Of a stretch of DNA of 64,000 bases, positions 1 through 10,383 are shown in pieces. The number at the start of each line of letters is the position of its first letter. Position 1 is the first letter of the stretch. The stretch is taken from assembly GCF_029962835.1 (NCBI RefSeq), contig NC_080577.1:31850501-31914500 (forward strand). Direction: 5' to 3'. The translations under genes and the position numbers were made by a program. The notes beneath the pieces were generated by a model. The model saw only the letters and a list, made by a program, of their open reading frames with translations, was not told where the DNA came from and did no database searches. This stretch comes from Magnolia sinica. Taxonomy: Eukaryota > Streptophyta > Magnoliopsida > Magnoliales > Magnoliaceae.

Positions 1-418
1 TCATCGAACCCAACAATGAGGAGAAAATCCCCATCATGCTCTTGTACTCATGGCAACCAGACCGTCCAAATCATGGGTCCATTGTAGATGCGACAAGGCC
101 TGAAATTTCAATATTCCAAACGTCCCATGTTGTAAGGTTTTGCAGTCACCATTCCTTTCCCGATCATCACATTTAGGGCCCGTTTGGATACCATCAAATA
201 AGTTATTTTTTTTTACCTACAGCAGTAGATAAGTGTTTTATTTTAGGTAAGTTTCGTTTATGATTAGTTATAAATAACCTTTTTAAGTATATCATTATTT
301 TAGTTATTTAAAAAAAAAAACTTTTCTATTTTTCATTAATTGCTAAAGAGAGGACGAAATGGAAAAAAGAAAAATCTTATAATTTTGTTGTTTGTCGAAC
401 ATATATCTTCTTAATAAG

Positions 419-1100
419 TGACCCAGGGATGAACATGATGAGGTCAATCATCGTCATCCTCAAGGATAACTACTTCGAATCCACGGAGCTTCTCTGAACT
501 CCTCACAGAGACTTCTTGAATCTAAGGGGAAAAAAATAGAAATAATTTTAAGATATATGAAAAAAACTTGTTGATTGATTGATTGATGAAATAAACGAGT
601 CTACAACCCTTTAAATAGGGATACCAAGACTAGGAAGAAGTTTAAGAATTAAACTATAACTAAAACTCCCTAAAATTCATAGCTACTATAAATAGTAAAT
701 TTTCTATTTATATTAAGTGTCTTATGTGGCTTAACCACATTATTCTCCTAATTTTTCTAAAGACTTTTCATGTTGGGCACAACTCGTAAAGCTCAATGGA
801 TGAAGAGTTATAATCAAAATAAAACTTACTATTTATAGTAAAAACAGAATTGAACATGGAATTCAGCCGTCGATATGATGGAATCTCACAAATTCAGAGT
901 GGGTAACCTGACATATCCAAGTTGGTTGAATAAAGTAGCTCGTCCTACCCTAAAATCATATATCGTACGTCAAGTAACTCATTCTGATTTGCGAGATATG
1001 CATGTTTTAAAGTTCTAACGGTCTAGATGACTTCTGCCTCTGATCAGGCCTTCTCTGATCCATCTTGGACATGAAAGTGTCCCCGACCCGCTCTACATTA
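419..1100 (-). repeat. 3' LTR of the Gypsy-type element
   Basis: It aligns along its length with 2461-2753 joined to 10384-10757. On the minus strand it runs from an ATGTAGAGCGGG-type start to an end at TGACCCAGG read on the plus strand. A purine tract lies immediately before it in minus orientation. Confidence 0.7.
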
Positions 1101-1114
1101 GTCCCCTCCACTTC
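1101..1114 (-). other. Polypurine tract of the Gypsy-type element
   Basis: On the minus strand this reads GAAGTGGAGGGGAC and directly abuts the start of the 3' LTR, which is where plus-strand DNA synthesis is primed in LTR retrotransposons. A similar motif recurs near 1263-1310, so this end region seems partly duplicated. Confidence 0.55.
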
Positions 1115-1499
1115 AAAAGAACTCGTCCTTGAGTTCTCGTGCTACTTCTGTTCATGATACTCGGTCTGGTGCGCCGTAACGATACCCGAATCAAAAGTTA
1201 TGATCAATTTACGGTCCACCTTCTTTTAGTCTAATCATGTTAGGAATGTATTTGTAACATGTTCTACATCAGACCCCTTCGCTTGGAAAAAAACTCGTCC
1301 TCGAGTTACTCAAGAAACTTGGTTCATTATTCTGAGATAACTTTTGATGTCGATGTTTATTAGCCATTTTCTTGTACTTGCCATTAGGCTTAACTTGGCT
1401 AATATGGATCAGTTCCTTCACTGTTGCTTTCAAGAACTCACATTCCTTCTGATAATGTGGGCAATTAGGCAGACTTATCTCTGTGACAAGATTAATATG

Positions 1500-2446
1500 G
1501 TTTTGTATATCTCATATGGGAGGTAATTTATTAGGGAGTTCATCAAGCACAATCGCTTTTAACTCCTATAACACTGGTTTCAAATCCCTTGGGATGTTCA
1601 CAGGCTCTATATATTCTTTCTTTTCAACTAATGCATATATATTTCTTATTTCCTTAGATTGTTTAAACAAAAGTCTGTTTAGTTATGAAAGATTGTTCCT
1701 CAACTTTAGAAGTTTTGGGTCGGTTTTTTATTCCTATAGAGACGAGGCCAATCTTTCTACTATCTTAAGTAAATATAAATGTGTTATCCTGACCTCTATG
1801 CATAGCAATAGCATTAATATTATTTTGTCACAGTCGACCAAGTAACATATGACAAACTTTCACGTCGACTATGTTACAAAGTGCTTAATCCTTATAAATT
1901 TTACCAATTGAAAATGAGACAGTGCATTATTTGATTACATCTATTTTGTTGACCTCTTTAATTCATCTAATCGTGTATGGAGATGAAAGCTTTTCTGTTT
2001 TTAGTTGTAGCTTTTCCACCATTATTTTCGACATGAGATTTTCACTGCTTCTGACATCGTTGATCACATTACAAACTTTCTGGCTTACAGTGCACCTCGT
2101 TTGAAAGATGTTGTCTCGCTGTAATTCTATTCCTACCTTTGGCATGTATAACAGCTTCCTCACGATCAAAGTGGTGGCCTGTGATTTACCATCATCTGAT
2201 GGTGCTTTGCAGAAATCGAAGTTGTGTCGTACAGTGACCACGGGTGGTTGAGTATTACTTTGAGCTTGGGGCAGAATTAGCACATCCGTAATATGGTTGA
2301 GGGTTGCCTACAGCCCTTGCATGGTCAACTGACTATCCCGGTGGAAAGCTTCCATTCTTTCCGAAAGATAACAAATCCCTGGATCACTGTCCACAGGATT
2401 TTTGTTCATACCTTCGTTATTTGTCATCGGCCTGAAAGGAGTCCTC
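1500..2446 (-). pseudogene. Gypsy gag/retropepsin remnant
   Basis: Three decayed pieces read on the minus strand. 2446-2308 resembles the gag N-terminal region, with a methionine-rich stretch that includes MEAFHRDSQ. 2283-1963 contains a retropepsin-like segment KVCNVI followed by DVRSSEN; many Gypsy proteases have DGGSSEN here, so the active-site glycine appears to be lost. About 1860-1500 continues with HMLLGR, RGQDNTF and KVEEQSF, matching the region after the protease, but with several stops. No reverse transcriptase follows; the element was internally deleted before the 3' LTR. Family assignment rests on motif recognition only. Confidence 0.6.
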
Positions 2447-2458
2447 ACTCTGATAACA
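2447..2458 (-). other. Primer binding site (initiator Met tRNA) of the Gypsy-type element
   Basis: The minus strand reads TGTTATCAGAGT, two changes from TGGTATCAGAGC, the usual complement of the 3' end of plant initiator methionine tRNA. It lies two bases from the LTR end and fixes the element's orientation. Confidence 0.6.
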
Positions 2459-2753
2459 ATTGACGCAAGGATGAACGTGATGAAGTCGATCATCGTCTTC
2501 CTCAAGGATAATTACTCCGAATCCATGGAGCTTCTCTAAACTCCTCACAGAGACTTCTCGAATCTACAAGGAAAAGAAATAGAAATAATTTTAAGATATT
2601 TGAAAGAAACTTGTTGATTGATTGATTGATGAAATACAAGTCTACAACCCTTTAAATAGGGATATCAAGACTAGGAAGAAGTTTAAGAATTAAACTATAA
2701 CTAAAACTCCCTAAAATTCATAGCTTAGTATAAATAGTAAATTTTTTATTTAT

Positions 2754-3336
2754 TGGGAATTTGTTCTGCGGAATCACACAGATCTCGATCTAGGATAGCA
2801 ATCCAATAGCACCAAGCAATCACAAGAGAACACAAAGATTTAACGTGGAAAACCCTTTCGAAAAAAAACCACGGCACAAAGCGACAAAAATCCACTATGA
2901 AAATAGAAATTACAAAGAAAAAGGACGTACCTGATTCGAACAACCTCGAATCTCATCCTTGCTACACCCTTTAGAAACCCTAAAAATCTTTTAGGAACCT
3001 TTGGAATGCTTTTAGAAAGCTTTATAATGCCCTAGAATAGCCATAGGAATCCCTATTTATAGTTTAGGAAACTCTACTTACGTACCTCTTTGAAACCACA
3101 TCAAATTTACGCAGTCCGCACAAAATCCACGCATAATCTGCGTAATCTTTTACTGGTCGAGCCAAGGCTTCGACTGGTTGATTGGACCCTCGAATGTCGA
3201 GCAGCGTGGAATAACAAAAAAACATAGCCGCTGGACTTCAAGTCGGGGACCCTCGACCGGTCGAGTGGACCCTCGACCGGTCGAGCAGCGTGGAAAAAAG
3301 AAAAATACAGAAGAGTGAAAACATCTTCTGACAACA
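2754..3336 (-). repeat. 3' LTR of the Copia element
   Basis: It aligns with 9789-10383: both share GCGGAATCACACAGATCTCG near one end and CATCTTCTGACAACA at the other, plus CCCTATTTATAGTTTA inside. Just outside it, the minus strand reads CATGGTGAAGAT (3337-3348), a purine-rich tract at the expected position. Confidence 0.85.
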
Positions 3337-3578
3337 ATCTTCACCATGTCTTCATTCTTTAATCGTGTAGCTTTTTAACCTCTTCTCTTATCTCTGCATC
3401 ACATCATACCTTCTCGTGTACACTCCGTCCTTCTTTTTTGTCATTGCTAAGCCCAGAGAATTGCACATAACTTAAAATTCTTTGCTGGAACGTTCTAGGT
3501 TAGCATGTCCGGAGGATCAGAATCCACGTGCCCAACCACCTTTGCTCCTGTCTTCTCAAAAGGAAAGACGTAGTCTTT

Positions 3579-4554
3579 TTACCATCTTACTGCTACCCAA
3601 TATTGTTTACCAAGGTATTTACTCACAATACTGATAGCCTGTGAAATAACCGGTCTAATCCAGACCATGACATGCACTGCCAACTGTATTCGAATAAGGC
3701 TCATGAGATATATCCTGCTTTTTCTCATCTGTTTTAGAACATGTCCCGAGGAAAACTTGAGGAGAGACGTATAGGGAACGCTCTCCGGCTTTGCCTGGTC
3801 CATCACATCTTAGATCAATACCTACTCAAGGTATTTTGCCTGAGATAACCAAAACCTACTCCTCTTTCAGTCTCAATGCCGAGAACCATCTTTGCAGTAC
3901 CCCGATCCTTCATCCTGAATGTCCCACTTAACTGAGTGTTCAGTACCTTGATTTCAGACAAGTCATAATTGGCGATCTACATGTCATCAGCATACAATTC
4001 ATCACTCACCATGAAGGAATCAAACTTTATACCACTTCCTAAGCGATAGGTCATACTATGACCTCCTGCAAACTCTTTTTCTCAACCCCTTTAATTTCAA
4101 ACTGCTCTAGTTGCTTTATGTAGTTCTACTCTTCCAATTTTTTATACAGAAGTACAGACTCCACATCCATCTTTCCAACTCAAGATCGCATTGGCCATCT
4201 AGTGCCAATCATGAATCTAATAGACACCTGTTATACCGTTGGCGCGAATATCTCTGAGAAGTCGATCCCTTCTCTCTGAGCATAACCCTTCACTATTAAC
4301 CTTGCCTTATATCTATGTTTTATCCTCGTGAAGATCCACCTGCATCCAACCGCTTTCTGGCCAACTAGAAACTCCATCAGCTCCCATGTTTTGATCTGGT
4401 ACAATGAGTCCATCATATTACTCATAATCACCTTCCACTTCTCAACACCAGGCTCACCTAGAGCCGTCTGAATAGAAGACGAATCCCCTGCAATATTGGA
4501 GTTGTCCATGTACCTCGCCGATATCTTACGATTATGCTGTGTGATTCTTTTCAC
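3579..4554 (-). pseudogene. Copia reverse transcriptase / RNase H remnant
   Basis: 4554-4231 translates to the start of a Copia reverse transcriptase, with W-LVGQKAVGCRW, KHRYKARLIVKGYAQREG and DFSEIFAPT in the usual order. Further on, 3994-3983 encodes YADD, the catalytic aspartates (usually YVDD), followed by M and then a stop. 3806-3579 resembles the downstream segment with VPYTSLL, IRPVISQAISIVSKYL and WVAVRW. Frameshifts and stops separate these blocks, so no protein is made. The N-terminal side joins almost directly to the pre-integrase region, meaning integrase has been deleted. Confidence 0.82.
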
Positions 4555-4582
4555 AGGTGGCTACTCTACCTGCTCTTTATCT

Positions 4583-5040
4583 CTATCTATGCATCTCAGC
4601 CTTCCTGCCTTGCCCGTTCATGTGGCCATGCCCAGCATGCCACACATGTGTAGAGGTGGAATCTGCTACAGCCACTGCAGCTCCACTTTTTGAAGTGCTC
4701 TCGATTAACCAGTACATGTTACCGAGTCGTTGTGTTTTCATGATTACCCGTGCCCCTTTAGATACCTTAAGAGCACCATCAATACATGTGAACTTGCAGC
4801 CCATTGCCTTAAGTACACTAGGAGAAATCAGATTCTTCTTCAAATCAGGAACGTGCCTAACATCAGTCAAGGTATGCTCCACCTCATCAACCATCTTGAT
4901 GCGCACCGAACCAACAACTACAACATTACAAGCAATGTCATTACCTATAAATACTTGTCCACCATCGCACTCCCTGTAACTAATGAACCACCTCTGATGA
5001 GGAGTCATGTGAAAAGATGCCCCTATGTCTAGAATTCACT
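4583..5040 (-). pseudogene. Copia protease and GAG-pre-integrase remnant
   Basis: The minus-strand frame from 5008 begins MTPHQRWF, the stretch that follows the catalytic DTGAS-type motif in Copia proteases, and includes VFIGND, VRHVPDLKKNLIS and GCKFTC, all typical of this segment. It ends with YWLIEST and VWHAGHGH, the start of the pre-integrase zinc-binding region. The frame then stops and the next recognisable sequence is reverse transcriptase. Only the first histidines of the HHCC finger remain. Confidence 0.82.
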
Positions 5041-5159
5041 CGTCCTTATGATCATCGTATGGCCATCTGATCGTAGACACAGACAAAACATCACCGTCAC
5101 ATCCACTCGATGCATCTGACATGGCAGCATTGGCCTCCCTGTACGAAGCCTCAGAATCT

Positions 5160-5257
5160 TCTCTCTTAGATTTAGGATTTGTACAATCCTTCTTTACATG
5201 TCCTTCTATCCCACAGTTTTAGCACTTTACCTTTCCTTTGCCCTCGCCCTTGAATTT
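5160..5257 (-). pseudogene. Copia gag zinc-knuckle segment
   Basis: The minus strand encodes a retroviral-type CCHC knuckle, KC-stop-NCGIEGHVKKDC, with the CX2CX4HX4C spacing kept except that one residue is a TAA stop. It is preceded by the basic stretch KGEGKGKVK. This segment is separated from the rest of gag (9119-9730) by the solo LTR; removing the LTR and one target duplication makes the frame continuous. Confidence 0.8.
5253..5257. repeat. Target site duplication, left, of solo LTR A1
   Basis: AATTT; the identical right copy is at 9087-9091. Confidence 0.85.
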
Positions 5258-6763
5258 TGTAGAGCCCGTATCCTAGACCGTACCGTTCAGTAGGCTTCTG
5301 CGGTCCTCCTAATCGAATTCTTGCAACCCTCGACCTGTAATCGGCACTTGCACGCAATCGTAAGTTGTAGCCGTAGATCTAAGTCAGCTCAACTTGAAAC
5401 TTATATCCTAGCTACCGCGCCGTCGCCGCGACTCACACACCGATCCAATACCCTAACCAGAAGATATGTGCCCGCGTTCATTTCGAGGAAAATACCGCGC
5501 GTTGCGAATTCCAAGAGAATCTCTATAACCTGTCACATCAATTAATCAATCAATCAAGTACACACCATACCACAAGTACAAGCAACCCATCCCTTTCCCA
5601 TTTCTAAAGTCAACTCTCTCTCTCCACCCATCCCTCTTTCACCCAAATTTCAACCAAGCCCATACCTTAACCATCTCTTCCTTACAACACCCATTCCACC
5701 CATCCCTTATCATCCCAACACTTCTCTCTCTCCCTCATTTCTCAAACAATTTCCCAAGCAACTAAGAAAAATCCAATGTCCAAGCTTCCAAGAGCAACCC
5801 AAGTGTGGCCCACTTCTCTACCACCCAATCTATCATCTCCACCATCAAAACTTCATCATCCACTGTCAAAAGTTGAGCATAAGAACTAAGGAAGATAAGA
5901 GACCAAGAAGAAGGCCGATAGGTGGGTGATCCACCGTTGATTTTCATTTTAAGGGCCCACTTGTTGTGGGACCCACTTGATGTATGCATTGTATATGGGA
6001 GGGCCCAATAGTGGTGGGGTCCCTCCCCTTCACGTTTCTCTCTCTATCTCTCTCTTTTTGTGATGCCTTGTGGCCCATTGTGATGCAAAACGATCTTGAC
6101 CGTCCGATCGTGAGGCCCACCTTGCCGCTGGTCCGTTGGACGGCCCAGATGAAGGAAAACACAAGTATCAGTTTCATCCAAATTTTTGGTGGCCCACGTG
6201 TGTGGGACCCACCGTGATGTATATTCCACGCCATCCATCTGTGATGCCTCACCGTCCATCTGGACGTGAGGCAGATCTAAACCTTGGTGGACCACGTGTG
6301 TGGGATCCACCGTGATGTGTGCATCATAAATCTCCACTGTCCAGCGTCCGTCCAGGGTCTGGACGCTGGATCCCTAAACGCTGGTCTTTCTCTTTTAAAA
6401 TAAATAAATAATATATATACATATATATATATATAAATAATAATAATATAAAATATACTATATAGTATATGTGTGTGTGTTTGGTGGGCCCCACGTGGGA
6501 CCCACCCACCGTAAAATGGTTTGGCTGGTACGCCAGCTATACCGTTGTTGTGTGCAGTGTGTGGGTTTGATCCACAGCACCTATCTGTGCGGCCCACCAG
6601 ATGTAGGGGCCCTATCCTCACCATCCGTTCGTTTGCTGGACGGTGGGACCCAACCACACATGTGGGATCCCCACCGTCTAGCTAGGATGTGGACCCTAGC
6701 AATGATGTATGTGATACATCCAAACTGTTCATTCATTTGGTGATCACGTCTTGAGGCTTTAAA

Positions 6764-6800
<37 letters not shown>

Positions 6801-9086
6801 AGCAGATTCAGTTCTTTGGTGGGCCACGTATGTGGACCCCACCTTGGTGTATGTGATTCATCCAAACCGTCCATACATTTGGTGAGCTCGTCCTAGGGCT
6901 TGAGAAGAAAAATAAGACTGATCTAGCTATCAAGTGGACCACACTGCCATAACAGTGGGGATTGAACGTCCAACATTGAAACCTTTTGGGTCATAGAAGT
7001 TTTGGACCAATATGAAATTTGTTTTTCCTCCTAGTTCAGGTCTTTGTGACCTTATGAACAAACTGGATGGAAAATAAACGTTATGGTGGGCCCACTAGAG
7101 TTTTAACCGTGAAAATCATTATCACCACTGTTATTTGTGGTTTGGTCTTGATGATCTTATGATATGATTCATTTCTCGTATAATACTCTAAAGTGATCTC
7201 AAACAAAAAAAAAGATGAATGGTGTAATTGGTGCGGCCCACATAATGCGGCCCATTTGATGTATTTGAGGCCCACATATAGCGGCCCATTTGTTGTATTT
7301 AAGGCCCACATAATGCGGCCCATTTGATGTATTTGAGGCCCACATGATGCGGCCCATTTGATGTATTTGAGGCCCATTGGTGCGGCCCAAATGATGTGGC
7401 CCATTTGATGCATGTTGGCCCATTAGAGCGGCCCACATGATGCGGCCCACTTGATGTATATGAGGCCCATTGAGACGTATTTGAGGCCCATGGGTTGGGA
7501 CCCAATGTAATGTATATAAGGACCATGAGCGAGACCCAATGAGCGTATGTGAGGCCTTTGTGTGGGCCGAATGTGATGTATATGAGGCCCATTGCGATGT
7601 GAGATTCCACCAAGATGTATGTAATGATGTTTATAGCGACTATGCCTTGAGAGCAATGATGGTTTGACGTCCACATTGTAAGAGCAATGATGGTTAAATG
7701 TCCGCATTGTAACTCTCCCTAGGGCCCATTTATAGGCCCATACTTGTAGTGTGTAGGCCGTCTAGGCCCATCTTCGTTATGAATAGAGTCCATCACCATA
7801 TAACATGTTTAGTATAGTTCCATGACTCATGCTCATACACATCATATATATGCTTGATATAAGGAGTGACTGATCATAACATATGCTTTTGGGCATATTG
7901 TTTATGGGCTCCCTGATAGGCGAAGTTGCCCCACATGAGCGCACGGTACGCGCAGGATTGCTGCATGACTAATAGTGTGATTCATGCACTTCACATTTGT
8001 ATGACATGATTACTGTACGCCCTAGCAATATCAGGGCTATGGCTTCCACAGGCACATCGTGGATGACAGGATTGGACACCGAAAATACTGTTACTAACAT
8101 CGGGGCGCCATAGATGTCCCTGGGTGAAAATTCTTAAACCCGATGGTACTAGAAGATGACTCCAACATCGAGACCGAGTGGATATATGAGCGCACGAGGG
8201 CCGAATACCAGGAGGTCACGTCTCCCACTGTGTCGTGTTCGGTTGGAAAGGGGTGTGGCCTTACTCGCCTGAGGGTAGAGGGCATCGCTAGGCTGAGTAT
8301 GACTAGCTCATGAATGGGTCCGCTATCGACGTGTCGGATAGGTATTGACAGACTATTGGCTAGGCGGATAGTGAATTTCTTACGCTCACTTGGACTACGC
8401 GCCTAGGAAAGGGGCAATGTCATTTAGAGTGTACTAAACCACGGTGATTATACAGAGTGAGAACTATACTAATATTTGATGCTCTAATGATGAGCTGCAT
8501 TGATATGTGGATAAGGATTGGCATGCTTGAGTTGCATCTTGCATCGCATGGTCTTGATATGACCGATAACATTCATGTCTTCCACCGCATAGCCCTGGTA
8601 CGGCTGATTGCATTCATGCACTCATCAGTATGATTCCACATTATTCTGATCTTGTATTCTGAGCACGTTCATATTACACATACACTTACACCACCCTCTA
8701 AGCTTTCTATAAGCTTATACACGATTGATGCCTGCAGGTGACGTTAGGACATAGCCGTAGCTTCGCCACAGTAGGAGCGTGCAGTCGAGCTTTATCAGTT
8801 TTTATTATTATTATCTTGTATTTCTCTTTATACGCATTGTATCTTAAAGTTTTTTATCATAGTGGATTTTGTGATTGTGTTCTTGTGGTTATTGTTTGTA
8901 GGTTATGCTTATGGTTATGCTTATTACGACTCAAAATCATGTTTGAAATCCTCCTTGTAGAATTCCAGGATCGAAACGTGGTGTATGGGTGCCGGGAGCT
9001 GAGAATGTGGTACTACGGAGGTTGTCGGTGCCAGATTCGGCAACCAAGAATTTTGTGAGCCTGATTTTCGAGTTTGAGGCGTGACA
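5258..9086. mobile_element. Solo LTR, family A (3.8 kb), inside Copia gag
   Basis: It starts TGTAGAGCCCGTATC and ends GGCGTGACA (TG...CA), with a perfect 5-bp target duplication AATTT at 5253-5257 and 9087-9091. No primer site, purine tract or coding domain lies inside, and the flanking Copia gag frame is rejoined by removing it, so it is a solo LTR left by LTR-LTR recombination. A second copy of the family is at 49306-53392, colinear at both ends. TGTAA-CCCG starts and very long LTRs recall chromovirus Del/Tekay-type Gypsy elements, but that is inference. The middle carries GGCCCA-rich minisatellite, AG/CT microsatellites and AT-rich runs. Confidence 0.88.
7229..7600. repeat. GGCCCA minisatellite within solo LTR A1
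   Basis: About ten degenerate tandem units of roughly 31-37 bp, built from GCGGCCCATTTGATGTATTT and AGGCCCACATAATGCG. The minus strand translates to long open frames rich in NGPHHVGLKYIKWAA; these are products of the repeat and not genes. A comparable but differently composed block occurs at 51670-51900 in the second family member. Confidence 0.85.
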
Positions 9087-9091
9087 AATTT
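9087..9091. repeat. Target site duplication, right, of solo LTR A1
   Basis: AATTT, a perfect match to 5253-5257. Confidence 0.85.
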
Positions 9092-9118
9092 GGACTTATA
9101 ACCTGAAGAACCTGTACC

Positions 9119-9730
9119 TTATTCAGAATTCTTACCTCTTGTAAGCAGTGCATTAGAAGATATCCTCATGTTGACGTTAAGCTTTCTCATAGCCTTCCCT
9201 TGAAGGGTTGAGATAACGGTGTCGACACTCAGGGTTTTATTCGTGAAACACATTGTGTCCTTGAATGACTCATAAGATGCCGGAAGAGAATTCAGCAACA
9301 TACATGCTTGTTCTTCATCTTTTATCACTTCCTCTATATCCAACAATTTGCAAACTAATTTATTAAAATTGCTGATGTGAGCCTCCAGATCTCCACCCTC
9401 TACCATCTTAAAGTTATACCACTGCCACTTCAAGTATAGGCAATTTTCAGAGGAGTTTTTCGTATAGACATCCTCTAACTTCGCCCATAACTTAGCCGCA
9501 GTTTTCTCCCTCATGACATTATAGAAAACCTCATCTGTGAGACATAAATAGATCGATGATAAAGCCTTCTTATCAAGAGTATTCCATTCATCATCAGTCA
9601 TAGTAGACTTTCGTTCCTCAAGAGCACCATCTTCGCCTTACTTGATTAAGGAACTGATCATCTTGATCTTCCATAACTTAAAATTATATTTCACAGAATA
9701 CTTCTCAATATCATACCTAGTGCCTTCCAT
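9119..9730 (-). pseudogene. Copia gag (UBN2-type) remnant
   Basis: The frame starts at an ATG at 9730 (MEGTRYDIEKY, LWKIKM), runs through one stop, and is then open from 9601 (MTDDEWNTLDKKALSSI) to 9119. Hallmarks of the gag-polypeptide family of LTR-copia elements are visible: W near KIKM, LWAKLEDVYTKNS, MVEGGDLEAHISNFNKL, EEQACMLLNSLPASYESF. In life it would form the virus-like particle. The frame is cut at its C-terminal side by solo LTR A1, and the knuckle follows at 5160-5257. Confidence 0.88.
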
Positions 9731-9771
9731 TATTGCTAATCCTGCAGATTCAGATCTGTGCCCCAACGATT

Positions 9772-9783
9772 GCTCTGATACCA
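9772..9783 (-). other. Primer binding site (initiator Met tRNA) of the Copia element
   Basis: The minus strand reads TGGTATCAGAGC, a perfect complement to the 3' end of initiator methionine tRNA. Five bases (9784-9788) separate it from the 5' LTR end. Confidence 0.9.
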
Positions 9784-9788
9784 CTTAT

Positions 9789-10383
9789 TGAGGATTTGTG
9801 ATGCGGAATCACACAGATCTCGATCTAGGATAGTAATCCAATGGCACTAAGCAATCACAAGAAAACATAAAGATTTAACATGGAAAACCCTTTCGGGAAA
9901 AAATCACGGCACAAAACAACAAAAATCCACTATGAAAATAGAAATTATAAAGAAAAAAGACTTACCCGATTCAAACAACCTCAAATCTCACCTTTTAGAA
10001 ACCTTAAAACTCTTTTAAGAACCCTTGGAATACTTTTAGAAAGCCTTAGAATGCCTTAGAATAGCCCTAAGGACCCCTATTTATAGTTTACAAAACTCTA
10101 CTTATGCACCACTTTGAAACTGCCTCAAATTTACCCATTCCGCGCACAATTTGCGTAACCTTCGACTGGTCGAGCCAAGGCTTCGACTAGTCGTGTGGAC
10201 CCTCGACCAATCGAGCAGTGCGGAATAGCGAAAAAAACATAGCCACTGGACTTCGAGTTGAACGGGCCTTGACCAGTCGAGTGGACCCTCGACTGGTTGA
10301 GTCAGGCCCTCGATCGGTCGAGCAGCGCGAAAAAGAAGAAGAAGAAGAAAAACATAAAAGAATAAAGACATCTTCTGACAACA
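9789..10383 (-). repeat. 5' LTR of the Copia element
   Basis: 595 bp, with TGAGGATTTGTG at the plus-strand left edge and CTTCTGACAACA at the right. It is directly followed by the primer site in minus orientation and aligns with 2754-3336. The GAAGAAGAAGAAG run near 10332 is absent or shorter in the other LTR, one of several differences that indicate age. Confidence 0.87.

Larger units (their letters stand above)
2754..10383 (-). mobile_element. Copia LTR retrotransposon, internally deleted, nested in the Gypsy LTR
   Basis: LTRs of 583 bp (2754-3336) and 595 bp (9789-10383) bound a minus-strand gag-pol remnant. Ends are TG...CA, flanked on both sides by TTAT. The primer site complementary to initiator Met tRNA is perfect (9772-9783). 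In order, gag, zinc knuckle, protease, pre-integrase domain, reverse transcriptase and RNase H can be followed, but the integrase core is missing between about 4555 and 4582 and several stops and frameshifts are present. Gag is interrupted by a 3.8-kb solo LTR. The element inserted into the 5' LTR of the Gypsy-type element. Confidence 0.88.

Noticed and set aside
4557..4979. 140-codon plus-strand frame
   Set aside because: Antisense of the Copia protease and pre-integrase remnant on the minus strand, whose motifs are recognisable.
7081..7707. Several minus-strand frames rich in NGPHHVGLKYIKWAA
   Set aside because: They are translations of a GGCCCA minisatellite whose unit has no stop codon in those frames.
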